64,000 nucleotides of DNA, from the NCBI GenBank assembly GCA_009733575.1, contig ML769577.1, forward strand, positions 61,896 to 125,895, in the 5' to 3' direction. Numbering within the stretch: position 1 is the first letter of the stretch; each line of letters begins with the position of its first letter. Source of the DNA: Gymnopus androsaceus JB14 (taxonomy: Eukaryota > Basidiomycota > Agaricomycetes > Agaricales > Omphalotaceae). The translations under genes were made by a program, and so were the position numbers. Shown one piece after another: positions 44,336 through 55,651 of the stretch. Below the pieces are notes generated by a model, which had not been told where the DNA came from, searched no databases, and saw only the letters and a list, made by a program, of their open reading frames with translations.

Positions 44336-44884
44336 TCAGGCTGCCCCAATTTATATCTTCTTAGATAGTCCAAAGTGTAACAATCCAGTATCTAATATGA
44401 TCAAAATCCACAGGAAATCCAGGGGCCCCGCCTGCATTCCATGCACTAGTAAATATAGTAGTGTATGGATTCCATGCATGTCGCATTAGTACTAGTTCAA
44501 CCATTAGATTAGTTACTAGTCCGAGTTATCAGTACTAGTACCACCATTAGGTTAGTTACTGGTACGAGTTATTGGTACCAGTACAACCATTAGCTTACTT
44601 ACCTGCCCCCCCAGTGCACATGGGCACATATGGGCACATATGGGCGCTCATTTTACTGCAGAACATCGGGAATTGAGCTTGATAAATTCTGGAAAAATCA
44701 TGAAAAATAGTGAAAATATTTCGACATTGTTATCCCGCCCACCAGCGCTTATGGGTGCATATTTTCCTGCCAAATAATGGGAATTGAGCTTAATAAATCT
44801 CGGAAAAATCATAAAAAATCATGAGAATATTTAGGCATTGTTTTCCCACCTCCCACTGATTATGGCACCTCATGCCTGAATGTT

Positions 44885-45182
44885 GTCATGTGACACGTGT
44901 GACACTGTCATACTACATATACAGTATACCTTAACCGTAGCTCTCCTTCTGGAATTCTTCCTTATTGTAATCAAAAGTTTAATTTGTAGTTCGTGTGACA
45001 GTGTCACATGCAGGCTGATGGGATCAGCAGAGGTAGGTTGCTGGGTGTAGATGAGAAAGTCATCACTGTAACTATCAATCACTATTTCACAAATTTCAAT
45101 TTGTACTGTGTGACAGTGTCACAAATTTCAATTTGTACTGTGTGACAGTGTCAATTCATTTGTGTGACAGTGTCACATGACT
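44885..45182. repeat. Repeated near-palindrome TGTGACAGTGTCACA
   Basis: Five or more copies of GTGTGACAGTGTCAC or its complement, some within a 39-bp direct repeat with CAAATTTCAATTTGTACT. A related palindrome GTGTGACACCTGTCACAC is in the other satellite elements (about 2070 and 28838). Confidence 0.85.
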
Positions 45183-45304
45183 ATTACTATACTTTGCATG
45201 CACTACAATATTTACTTGTGCATGGAATCCATACACTACTATATTTACTTGTGCATGGAATCCATACACTACTTTATTTACTAGTGCATGGAATTCATGC
45301 ACTA

Positions 45305-45695
45305 CTGTACCATTTCGATCGAGTGTTCAGTCATGCATCATGGGCACCTCTGAACTGAACTAAAATCCACATTCATCATGCATCATATGGGCCTCTGAAC
45401 TTGGGTGGAATTCATCATTTCGTGCATAAATAATCAAAATAATCATTTCTTTTTGTTTGCAGCTGGATTTTTTGCATGGCACAGTCACATTGGGTATCAA
45501 AGGAAGTTTATTATCCATTTCCCCGCTCACAACAAACTTTTAGTGCATGTTTCAATCTGAAAAAGTATCAACTCAACAGTGAACTGAACTAAAATTTTTT
45601 TGCATCATGCATCATTGACAACAGTGAACTAATGAACCATTGGTGTCAATGCATCATGCGTCATCCTGGATGAACACTTGATCGAAATGCTACAG
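45305..45695. mobile_element. pogo-type MITE, copy 1 (391 bp)
   Basis: Ends CTGTACCATTTCGATCGAG and ..TTGATCGAAATGCTACAG, with TA on both sides (45303-45304, 45696-45697). Interior has ATCATGCATCAT motifs. No ORF. Confidence 0.85.
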
Positions 45696-45722
45696 TACTA
45701 TATTTACTAGTGCATGGAATCC

Positions 45723-46530
45723 TGTTAAGTCCGTGCAACCCGGAGTGGAGCAGCCGAAATATCAGACGGAAATGGTCCGGAAAGGTTCCGGGTTGGACCT
45801 TGCAAGGGATGGGAGTTGGTGAAGCTATTGGCAACACCCTTGACATGCCGTAAGGTGTCCCAAGAGGAAAATAGTAAGGCAAAGTCTAAGCTAAGTCAAG
45901 ACAGTAGAACCGAAGGCATAGCCGAGGTTCAACCGAGATCATGTGGCTGTGTCAGCTTAGTAACTGGAATCTTGGTCAGTTGGTCAAGGAAGGACTCGGA
46001 ATGAGTACAAGGCTAGACTAAGTTGATTTTGGAGCTAAGGTTACTATACAAGTTTGTACTACTTAAATACTGCCAGTGGGGCCGATATTCTGGGGCCGGA
46101 CCAGACCCTCGGTAAGTAAAACAATAAAGTAATTCAGTACCAAAAGACAATAGTGAAGCAAAAGACAATAAAACAATACTAGGCATAAAACAATAGTGTG
46201 GGAATAGTTCCCGAGACTGGACCGGAGTTATACCGAGGTTATGCCGAGATGATCGACCAAGATATGCCGAGATAATTGGTCATGATACACTGGAAACCTC
46301 GGTTGAGTGTCTGGAGTACCGGAAATGGTGTAGATTGACCGATATTGGTGAAGTGGTTAAAAGTCCAGAGTAACCGAACCAATGCAATGGCCGGAGTTGC
46401 TGAGCCGATGTGATGGCCGGGCTAGCCGAGTCGATATGGTGGCCGGAGTTGCCGAGTCGGTAACCGGTTGGTTAGATATAGAATAGGGTCTGAGGGCGAG
46501 GTTGGTAGTCCGGTAGGCATGGCTGTAACA
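45723..46530 (+). mobile_element. Solo LTR (808 bp), gypsy-like
   Basis: TGTTAAGTCC ... GCTGTAACA with a perfect 5-bp duplication AATCC (45718-45722, 46531-46535) in the satellite. Composition (CCGAG, GCCGG) differs from the surroundings. No coding sequence. Confidence 0.85.
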
Positions 46531-46616
46531 AATCCATACAATACTATATTTACTAGTGCATGGAATCCATACACTACTATATTTACTAGTGCATGGAATC
46601 CATGCACTACTATATT

Positions 46617-47397
46617 TACCCCCACGTTCTTGGCTTGCTCCCCCTGACGCTGCTTGGGAATCAGCTTTCGTGACATCTTAGCAAAGATGCACATCTTGCA
46701 TTCCCTTGGTACAGCACCATTGAGTTTGACTCCATCAATGAAATTCACTGTTACCAATTTCTTGCCAGCAGACAGTGATCTTGATATGCCCCATTCGATG
46801 GTGGAGCTCATTGATACTGATTTTCTCAATGGCAGCATGCATTTCCCCAATGGCAACCTTAAGCACTATGTACAAACTGTTGGTTTTCGGGATTGTTCCA
46901 ATGACTACGCCATCTGGGTCAGTTATTACAGCCTGACCACCTCCAAAGGTAATGTAGTACCCCGCATTGTCCAGTGTTCCAACAGAGATCAATGTGTTCG
47001 CTATCTCCAGAACATATAATGTATTCGGTAGTGGTAGGGGATTTCCTCCAACTAGAGGAATCTCAACATTTCCATTCTTCTTTGCCTCAAGGAGGTCTTT
47101 ATTTGCAGTAAAGAATTGTTTGGGCACGCAAGGGGTAGGAGGGGATTTGAAGATGGAGATATTGGGGGTCATGTGCTTGGTGCAGCCAGAGTCAAGGATA
47201 TCAGTAAAGTTCTTATTTACATCATCCTCTTTAACATGTTGGGCAGATTCTGTGGATTTGAGAGTTCCTCTTGCTGTGGCATAGATGTTACGGTCATGCC
47301 AGATGTCCAATTTGGTGTCCCAACTGTACAGCTCATGCATCAAATCTCTGCACATGATAGCACACAACAATCCATTCCGATGTCTGGGGACCAGCAT
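46617..47397 (-). pseudogene. Copia-2 protease and pre-integrase block, inverted
   Basis: Minus-strand frame 46735-47397 contains the protease site DILDSGCTKHMT, and IANTLISVGTLDNAGYYI then IVIGTIPKTNSLY-like residues. The pre-integrase start is ELHHRMGHI. A shifted frame to 46617 has the CKMCIFAKMSRK zinc part. The flanking gag (left) and integrase (right) are both on the plus strand, so this block is inverted. Confidence 0.88.
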
Positions 47398-48514
47398 CGG
47401 TTGAATCTAAAGGAGGAGAGCATTACTGTGTTACATTCACTGACAATTATTCGCGTTTGACATACCTTTTCCTTCTGCAAGTGAAATCCGACACTTTCGA
47501 GGCATACGTTCAATTCGAAGCACTCATAGCGAACCTGTTCAAAGTTTTATCAGTTTGTTTCATTCTGATGGCAGTGGAGAATACATGAGTGACGAATTCA
47601 AGGCTTACCTGTAGTCCAAGAGCACAATTCACCAAGTCATGGTCCATGACATGCCTGAGGAGAACGGTGTCTCCGAAAGGTTGAATCTTATGCTTTTACG
47701 GTGTGTCCGTGCAATGCTACACAATACTGGATTACCGAAGTCCCTCTGGGCGGAATGCATTTGCCATGTGGTCTGGCTAAAGAACTGGACATTGACGCAA
47801 GCCTTGAAAGGCAAAACTTTGTACAAAGCCACCTTTAAACGTAAGCCCAACATGGCAAATGTTCCAGACTGGGGTGCCCAAGTCTTTGTCTTGAAGAAGA
47901 CTAAGTCGAAGCTGGATGTGTGTGCTTGTGTTGGCCATTGGGTCAGAAACAACAATGGCATCGAAGATTTTGAGGTTAGCCAGGGCCACCGTATTTATTG
48001 GCCAGATACAAAAACAGTTACAGTCAAAAGGTCGGTTGTTTTCCAAAGGGAAGAGGCAGAGATTCAAGGCTTCTTGGAGGTTGAAGATGGAGACGTTGAG
48101 ATTGAGGGGGAGGGATCAGAGTTACCAAACAATCTCAACATCCTGACAACCATGCCAATTACCAATTCCCCGCATTCTCCGCAATCTCCGGGTGCTCTGA
48201 GCCTCGAATCAGTCCGAGTTCTGCATGTTTGCAAACCATCACAGTACATCCAATGTTTGGTTAACGGCAACGGGACTACTGGCGAAACAAAAGGCATTCT
48301 CCCTTGGGGAATGTCCCTGCCAAATACACCTCTTGTTGCCACACTTATTCCTAATGAGATGACTGAAGAACAGGCCTTTTTGGCTGACATCTCAGAAACC
48401 AAAGGACTTAAACCTCGAATGGTTGCAGAAGCTCATTGTTCTCTCGACTGGCCGAAGTGGGTGAAAGCCATAGAAGAAGAGCTCAGCAACATGCAGCAAT
48501 TCCGCGTATCCTGA
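47398..48514 (+). pseudogene. Copia-2 integrase
   Basis: Starts at VESKGGEHYCVTFTDNYSRL (47403). The second Asp is in LHSDGSGEYMSDEF (~47560) and the Glu in ENGVSERLN (47650-47680). The three catalytic residues lie in three frames or are separated by a stop (47613). The C-terminal part is readable to 48514 (WAECICHVVWLKNW, GHRIYWPDTKTVTV). Confidence 0.88.
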
Positions 48515-49970
48515 GCACACAAATGTGGTTGGTACGAAATGGGTCTTTTGTATCAAGAAAAACGCATCTGACAGGATAGATCATTACAAAGCACATCTCA
48601 TTGCTCAGGGTTTCACACAGGTTGAGGGTGTTGATTTCTTCGAAACCTATGCCCCAGTTGCTTGACTTGCCTCCATCTGTACTGCACTTGCTCTTGGAGC
48701 CTGACTTGACCTCAAAATTCATCAAGTCAACATTAAGGGTGCATACCTGAATGGCAATTTGATTGAAAACAAAGACATCTACCTGAAGCATCCCCCAGGC
48801 TATCCTCTTTTGAAATCCCCATCTACAACCTTGTTGAAGCTCAACCATCCAATTTATGGTCTGAAGCAAAGTGGGAGATATTGGTACATAAAGTTCAGTG
48901 CAACTTTAAAGGGACTCTTAGGGATGAAACAGTGCAATGTAGACCATGCAGTCTATTATCGGCACCAAGATGGCGCACTCATAATTATTCTCACCTCCAT
49001 TGATGATCTGACCATTCTTGCTTTGAGCATAGCACTCATCAACCTCGTGAAGACAAAGCTCTGACAAGCCTTCAAAATCATGGATATGGGTGAAGTCCAC
49101 TGGATCCTTGGCATTGAGGTCAAGCACAACTGTGTGCTTTGCACACTTTCATTATCACAGAAGGCCTACATTGAGTCAATAGTCCACATGTTCAACCTCC
49201 AGAATGCTAAACCATCATCTGTCCCCATCAACATTCACAACCATCTCTCAAGTCTGCAGTGCCCTCAGACTCCCGCAGAAGTTGCCGCCATGCAAAACAT
49301 ACTGTATTGTGGTCTCATAGGCAAAACCATGTATGCTAACATTGGTATGAGATTTGATATTGCATATGCCGTAGGAGTCCTATCAAAATTCCTTACGAAT
49401 CCCGGGATGCCGCACTTCAATGAGGGAAAATGTTGTGTTCGTTACCTTAAAGGGACTAGCCATTGGGAACTCGTTTATGGGGAGACCCCCAGTGATCCTG
49501 AGGGATATGTTGATGTGGATGGCAACATGAGGACTACCGTGCGATTACTGGCTACATCTTCTTCATCAATGGAGGAGCTGTCAGCTGGAGCTCATGCTCC
49601 CAGTCTCTAGTTTCTCTCTCTACTGCAGAATCCGAATATGTTGCCACTACTGAAGCAGCTAAGGAGGGCCTCTGGCTCAGGTCGTTCATCTCCCAAATCT
49701 TCGAGCTGACTTTCACTATTATTCAGAATCCGACAACTCTTAATTCTGATAATCAAGCTGCCATTGCTCTACCAAAAGATCATCAGTATCATGCACATAC
49801 AAAGCACATCAACACACGCTATCACTTTATCTGATATGTTATTGAGGAGGGAAAGATCAAGTTGGTTTACTGTCCAACTGTGGACATGGTCACCGATGCA
49901 TTGATGAAGGCTCTGCCCAGTGCAAAAGCAAAACATTTTGCAGCAGCTGACAGACTTGGTCAGGTTTGAG
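48500..49970 (+). pseudogene. Copia-2 reverse transcriptase and RNase H
   Basis: RT: KWVFCIKKNASDRIDHYKAH, HQVNIKGAYLNGNL, HPIYGLKQSGRYWY and LTSIDDLTI (catalytic YVDD changed to SIDD). There are several internal stops (48664, 48704, 49064). RNase H: VDVDGN, SLSTAESEYVATTEAAKEGL, NSDNQAAIALPKD and KHINTRYHFI. It ends shortly before the purine tract. Confidence 0.88.
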
Positions 49971-49976
49971 GGGGAG
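49971..49976 (+). other. Polypurine tract
   Basis: GAGGGGGAG spans 49968-49976, immediately before the LTR start, as needed for plus-strand priming. Confidence 0.7.
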
Positions 49977-50345
49977 TGTTGTTGTTCACGGTCAGTTTAC
50001 TTATATTCATGGTCACTCTACATACAAACACAGACACAAGTAGTTACCTTAGTTACATGCTAGATTAGATTACGATTACTCATGACCTCGCGATGACCCC
50101 TATACATTTCCCTTATATACGAGTACTTACGAACAACTCACCTCAGACCACTACATTGTACTGGCACTGAGATGAGCTCGCTAACTTTACATTACTTACT
50201 ATTATACTAATGTTATATCAGACCTTGTACCGTTTATCTACAGGTAATATAACAGACCGCTATGTTGTACTGGTGCTGAGACCTTGTATGGTTTATCTAC
50301 AGATCCCCGAGCACCATTTTAAGTACACCATTATATACCTCAACA
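49977..50345 (+). mobile_element. 3' LTR of copia-2 (~369 bp)
   Basis: Starts TGTTGTTGTTCACGG after the purine tract. The end is placed at CTCAACA because of the TGTTG...CAACA inverted ends and the length similar to the other copia LTR. Contains TTATATACGAG near 50112. No 5' partner is in the window. Confidence 0.6.
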
Positions 50346-51005
50346 CAACTATTGTCCTGGGATGTATGAAAAAGGCCAGGGAATGCAGTGCCATCTCAAG
50401 ACATGTCCTGGGCGCAACAAATATCATTTAAACTTGCAGGAGAAACACCTGCTTGCTGCAGGATAAACAGAAAAGGAAGCAGGAAAGGAAGAAATTGAGG
50501 GATCCTAAAGTTGTAAAGGTATAATATGTCAGCTGTGCAGTAATGCTGGCCCAGCTTTTTGCTGAAACCATTTAGTAAGTCAAAATTGCTGATCTGTGAG
50601 TTTTCGGTCCTTGAAAACACTATATAACATCTCTTTTTACATTTTAGAGTAACTTAGATTGAGGGGAATTTGTAAAAATCCAGTCCACTTGTAATGCCTT
50701 GTTGCTCCTTGTAAGTGAGCTAAATCTTTGTAATGCCTTGTGTGTCTTACAGTGTTGCGCAGCATATAAGCTAGGAGGTGCAGTGACTAGCACTCACCAA
50801 GTGCTTAAGCTTGTAGAGCAGATAGAGAGAGGTAAAAGACTAGTAGAAGTTGTTATCATTAGCAGTACTACTGGAGTCCTTATATACTGTAGTACTGTAT
50901 TTGTTACATATATGGTAGTATCCTTCTAGTATATTCTATGTGCATGACCTATGATGTTGTCCATAAAGCTACTTACTAAGATACTACTGAGGCTGAGTAA
51001 GACTA
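50346..51005. other. No feature recognised
   Basis: ORFs here are short and lack domains. Confidence 0.4.
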
Positions 51006-51523
51006 CTGTACCATTTCGATCGACCGTTCAGTCATGCGTCATGGATGGCTCTGAACTGAACTAAAATCCCAGTTCATCATGCATCATTTCCATCTCTGAA
51101 CTAAAAAATAATTTGCCATGTTCTTAGGATTTTTTGAGGCTTTGTTGGCTCATTTTTGCGCATGCATGGTTCCGCGCAGTCATACTTACAGTATCATGTA
51201 CAGTATCAATAGTGATACAGTGTGAACCCCATGTGTGCCTGCATCCCGGGCCATGCTGGGGCAGCTTCCGGTTGTGCAGGTCTCAATTTCAACCACCCTT
51301 ACTTACATGCATAGGCTTGAAGTTTCACACATCAAAAGTAATTATTACAAGTAAACTAGTAACACATACATAGGTCCATTGGCGCTTTGGAACTGGTGCT
51401 GAACTGGCAAACTGAACTCAAAATTTGATCCATCATGCATCATTGATAGCACTGAACCAATGAACTGATGATGCTGAGGCGTCATGCGTCATCCTGGATG
51501 AACAGTCGATCGAAATGGTACAG
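51006..51523. mobile_element. pogo-type MITE, copy 2 (518 bp)
   Basis: Ends CTGTACCATTTCGATCGAC and ..GTCGATCGAAATGGTACAG, TA on both sides (51004-51005, 51524-51525). The termini match 45305-45695 and the centre is longer. Confidence 0.88.
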
Positions 51524-51659
51524 TACCTTGGCGATGACTGATAGCATCATATGACTGAGATGATGAGTGATATCATCATACGTTCAACCCACAGTCCCCT
51601 TGTAGGCCCTTGTGCGAGCTCCAGATCTCACAAGGCACTACATGCTGAGTGCACTTTTG

Positions 51660-52007
51660 CTGATACAGCATAGTCTGCCACAAGGTAAGCAAGCTGCTCT
51701 TCTCTTGTCTTATTTCATCACTTATTGCAATTGTCCATCTATGTGCCAGGTTGGTTTGGACAGGCCAATTTGTGAAACTATGAAAGGCCAGATCAAGAAC
51801 CAGAGGAAGTACAAGAAGTCCACTACAAAGAGCTACAGGTTAGAGAAGTATTGCAGGATTGTTTGCAAGCTGAGAGCTGTTTACATCTCCAATGGCAAAG
51901 AGCATCACATGCACAAGGACAAAGGATTTTGCAGGATTGAGTTGAAACTAGGACTACTACTGATGTGTTCTCCTTGCTTTTGTCCCTGGAATTGTTCTCA
52001 CTTGTAA
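51660..52007 (+). pseudogene. Duplicated two-exon ORF, copy 1
   Basis: An exon ending CACAAG at 51684, a 65-bp intron (GTAAGC...GTGCCAG, 51685-51749) and an exon 51750-52007 coding VGLDRPICETMKGQIKNQRK and VYISNGKEHHMHKDKGF. The protein part is basic (Lys/Arg-rich). Only the last two exons are present compared with the copy at 54.2 kb. No family recognised. Confidence 0.4.
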
Positions 52008-52294
52008 CTTTTAGCTTGTTAATCCGAATTTTGTACATTATTTACTATCTATCTGTACCCTACTGTCCCCACCCTTACAACAGGGTCAATTTTATCTCTT
52101 TTTGCTACTATTTTTCTGAGTAAATATCCTTCAGTTACATGACAGAAACACCCAAACTTCAGGACATTTTCCAAGTCAATTATATCCTGTTTCAGTGTCT
52201 TTCTCACTTGATAACTGCATTAACTGGCAGACATATATGGTATTAATTTTACTTGGTTTTCACTTGTTGTTTTAACTACATTGACTAGTTAATT
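52008..52294. other. Downstream part of the duplicated ORF unit
   Basis: Repeated at 54676-54910 and 55542-55575. No further feature. Confidence 0.5.
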
Positions 52295-52635
52295 TGTTAC
52301 AACCCGGCCCATTATTTTACTTATTTCTTACTATACCGTACTTACTACTACTAACACATGAATAATCCACGAAACCCCTGTATAACATGTTAAAACGCCA
52401 GTACAACGCGTTGATGCTGTAAATACCAGTGCCGTTTAGCTGTAACTAAGGCTAATGGAACATTCCCGAATGACCGTAACTACGTACCATAACCACTTCC
52501 GTATTTAGAAACCGGAACTGCTATAAAAGCAGCCAGAACTGGGCTCTCGGACCCCAGTTCTACTATTTTTGCTTACCTACTGTCTTGCTACAAGTCTCGT
52601 CTTTCTAGCACCTCGTCTCAATTGTGAATGAATGG
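52295..52635 (+). mobile_element. LTR 5' part, truncated by the hAT-like element
   Basis: Begins TGTTACAACCCGGCCC, has TATAAAAG at 52522-52529, then CT-rich leader sequence. It stops at the insertion of the next element. Confidence 0.55.
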
Positions 52636-53432
52636 CAACTACCAGGGCAGCTTTTCTCAAGAAAGTGGTTTTATACTGAAGTAATTCTTAGAATGTTCCT
52701 AAGAATTAAAGTTATCCTAAATTGTAAGTATCAATTATACTTAAGTAAATACTTGAGTATGGGCATAACTAACTGCAAAATAATCTTGAAATGGGTGATT
52801 ATGAAGTAAAAGTAAAAGTGAAAGTAATAAAGTAAAGTAAAGTAAAGTAAAGCAAAGTAAGTTATTCAAAGTATAAGTAAAATAAAGTAGGTAGCACAGA
52901 AGAAAGCTATGAGCAAGGCATAAGTTTCTAAAGAAAATACTAAGCAGAGAGTATATGAGTCCTACTGAATTGTAGTGGTAGTAAAGTGAGAGTAGATAGG
53001 ATGAGATGGTAGAGGTAAGAGCTGAAGAGAGGTGGTGTCAATGAGGGCCCATTGGGTCTTTATATATATGTAGGAAAAATCACATGATGTTCCAAGAGAA
53101 CAATAGAAACTGTTCATTGTCTTGGCAAACTGGCAACAAAGGCAAATTTGTCTATTGTTCCTAACTAGGAAATCTCCACAGCTAGCATATAAAAGCCCCC
53201 CCCCCCCCCCCCCCACCTCTGTCCTAGATCTCAGAGCTCCCTCCTGGCTCCAACCTTCTCCTTTACATTACTTCAACAGTTAACTTCCCTGCTTCTTTAT
53301 ATTACTTAAGAAATGCTTACATTCCTTAAGTATTTTTCAAGTAAGTATTTCTCTTAGGAAACAATTACAGTTGTTCATGTTATAGTGTTAAATCTTTCTG
53401 TATACTTACTTACTTACTTACTTACTTACTTA

Positions 53433-53470
<38 letters not shown>

Positions 53471-53727
53471 GATGATAGATACTTACTCAAGTACAATATG
53501 TTTCTTTCTTTTTTATCTACTATTTACTTGACACAGACCAAGAAATATGATAGCATTTTACTCAATTACTTAGGTAAAAAATACTTGGAGTTTACTTAAG
53601 TAATACTTAGCTGATAAGTGCTAGACAACTAATTTGTTGCTTTACGCAAACTTAGGTATCACTTAAGTATTGCTTGAGTATTACTTAAGTATAGAATGAC
53701 TTTCTTAAGAAAAGTTGTGATAGATTG
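52636..53727. mobile_element. hAT-like non-autonomous element, copy 2
   Basis: Same termini and internal order as 5775-7167 (CAACTACCAGGGCAGC left; right end reverse complement CAATCTATCACAACTTTTC), but without the nested MITE. No 8-bp duplication is seen, so one flank has been rearranged. Contains a 17-18 base C run at 53196-53212 and a TTAC array at 53403-53470. Confidence 0.75.
53403..53470. repeat. (TTAC)n microsatellite
   Basis: About 16 units, orthologous to 6597-6660. Confidence 0.9.
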
Positions 53728-54059
53728 ACCAGTAACATCTCTAGTTGGAGGTCTACAGCTTTGGGTAGAAAGATGTTCTGTAATTGGCTGTAGAATTCCA
53801 CCAAGATGTTGCCATGCTGTGTGAGAAGAGCACAGTTTTCTACAGTGGTACAGAAAACTTGAGGAGACTTGGCACATTACAGGTTGTGCGAGGAGCATGC
53901 TTTGGTGGCCGGCCCATAGTGAATCCGCACGGGAATTGCACTCGGAGGCAAAAGGAGAGTATGCATGCGGTCACGAGTAGTAACAGTGTCAAAAATTCTG
54001 TTGAAAGTACTCAGTGTGTCAAGTTCTGAGACATTGGAGACAAGAGCAGCTTACCTATA
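53728..54059 (+). other. Coding-like but unassigned sequence
   Basis: An open frame (53784-54029) contains GGRPIVNPHGNCTRRQK. It may be an upstream exon of the following ORF. No family recognised. Confidence 0.3.
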
Positions 54060-54675
54060 AAAGACTGAGTCAAAGCGGTGGCAAATTTCAACCTGAACCT
54101 TCCCAAGTCCCTCCACCCATGGTATAGCAAACACTTCTTTGCCCACTACTCAATATGTCTCCCAAGTCTGCCAATCCCAATTCCGAATCAAGGACTCTTA
54201 CTCCAACTTGGAAATTGGTTATGCTCAGTGCTAAAGCAGGCACTCATACTGTTTGCCAGCGCTGAGCAGGCCACCAAGAATGCACTGGCATTCATATTAA
54301 CAAGACCTACCACAATCAAGATCTCAAAGTAATCAGCATAGTCTGCCACAAGGTGAGCAAGCTGCTCTTCTCTTGTCTTATCTCATCCCTTATTGCAATT
54401 GTCCATCTATGTGCCAGGTTGGTTTGGACAGGCCAATTTGTGAGGCTATGAAAGGCCAGATCAAGAACAAGAGGAAGTACAAGAAGGCTGCTACAAAGAG
54501 CTACAGGTTAGAGAAGTATTGCAGGATTGTTCACAAGCTGAGAGCCGTTTACATCTCCAATGGCAAAGAGCATCACATGCACAAGGACAAAGGATTTTGC
54601 AGGATTGAGTTGAAACTAGGACTACTACTGATGTGTTCTCCTTGCTTTTGTCCCTGGAATTGTTCTCACTTGTAA
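54060..54675 (+). CDS. Duplicated two-exon ORF, copy 2 (fuller)
   Basis: The first exon is read to 54352 (…KTYHNQDLKVISIVCHK). Then comes a 65-bp GT-AG intron (54353-54417, donor GTGAGC, acceptor GTGCCAG). The second exon, 54418-54675, codes VGLDRPICEAMKGQIKNKRK, AATKSYRLEKYCRIVHKL and NGKEHHMHKDKGF, ending CPWNCSHL. The exon start is not fixed because upstream frames are short. The two copies differ mostly by single substitutions and keep the second exon open. Unknown, basic, possibly part of a mobile or multicopy gene. Confidence 0.4.
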
Positions 54676-54910
54676 CTTTTAGCTCGTTAATCTGAATTTT
54701 GTACATTATTTACTATCTATCTGTACCCTACTGTCCCGCCCTTACAACAGGGTCAATTTTATCTCTTTTTGCTACTATTTTCTGAGTGAATATCCTTCAG
54801 TTACATGACAGAAACACACCAACTTCAGGACATTTTCCGAGTCAATTATATCCTGTTTCAGTGTCTTTTTCACTCGATAACTGCATTAACTGGCAGACAT
54901 ATATGGTATT

Positions 54911-55533
54911 TAGGGATGCCCACCGTTCCCGTAGTACGGTGAGTACGGGTTATCGTTACGGATATGGACCCGTACCGTCGGGCAATCTGGAGCTCATGCT
55001 ACGGCACGGGTACGGGACGGATACTCACCCATACATTCCGTATTGAGGTATCCGGTACGGCCGTGTACGGGAAGTCACGGTCTTTTGTAAATTCAGTGTA
55101 CTTCCAATACTTCGAGCCACATAGGGTCAGCCGGAGCAAGTGGGAGACACAATTTTGCTCAGACACTTGACAATTATTAGTTATTGCTTAACTGAAATCA
55201 TAGAACTCATTATTTATTGACTATTTATCATATAATGAATTAATGTCTGTTGTCCTGGGAAGAAAGCTACCTTCAAGCTGTAATATACCAAAGTACGCAA
55301 TGAGTGGTGGTTCTGGTGGATATCATTGAAATAAAATTAGCGCCTATCGTAAGCCATTTATTTGACCCTGTATGGATAATACGGCCGTGCTACACCCGTA
55401 GTACCCGTACCGTATTCCGTACGTTCCGTTGGACCTTCGAGCAGCAGTTCTACGGCACGGATACGACTTCAAATGTACCGTAGCGGATCCCATAGGCTAC
55501 GGCCGTACCCGTAACGTACAGTGGGCATCCCTA
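54911..55533. mobile_element. hAT-type MITE with TAGGGATGCCCAC ends (623 bp)
   Basis: Ends TAGGGATGCCCACCGT and ..CAGTGGGCATCCCTA, exact 8-bp duplication ATGGTATT (54903-54910, 55534-55541). The paralogous unit has the uninterrupted site at about 52239. Both subterminal regions are dense in CGTACGG/CCGTACCG-type motifs, unlike the AT-rich centre (~55090-55370). Confidence 0.9.
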
Positions 55534-55576
55534 ATGGTATTAGTTTTACTTGGTTTTCACTTGTTGTTTTAACTAC

Positions 55577-55651
55577 ATTGATCTGTGTGGTTGTTCTACT
55601 AAGTCCTGTGTGGACTTCTGCTGCTACTTCCTATATAGGAATGTAACTCTA
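55577..55651 (+). mobile_element. LTR remnant of the first copia family
   Basis: Matches the last ~75 bp of the LTR at 24274-24636 inverted (CTAAGTCCTGTGTGGACTT, then GCTGCTACTTCC and GTAACTCTAATA). Confidence 0.8.

Larger units (their letters stand above)
44336..46616. mobile_element. Satellite-family element inside copia-2, itself invaded
   Basis: Begins GCACTTCAGGCTGCCCCAAT, the terminus of the 26803-28965 family. Satellite-like TACTATATTTACTAGTGCATGG blocks lie at 44430-44480, 45190-45305, 45697-45722 and 46535-46616. A pogo-type MITE and a solo LTR are nested in those blocks. Two ~130-bp diverged repeats (GGGAATTGAGCTT..AAAAATCAT) lie at 44640-44860. Confidence 0.65.

Noticed and set aside
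53196..53212. Poly-C run as a sequence gap marker
   Set aside because: It lies inside the second hAT-like copy where the first copy has GCCCCCTACC, so it is more likely a real or slipped homopolymer.
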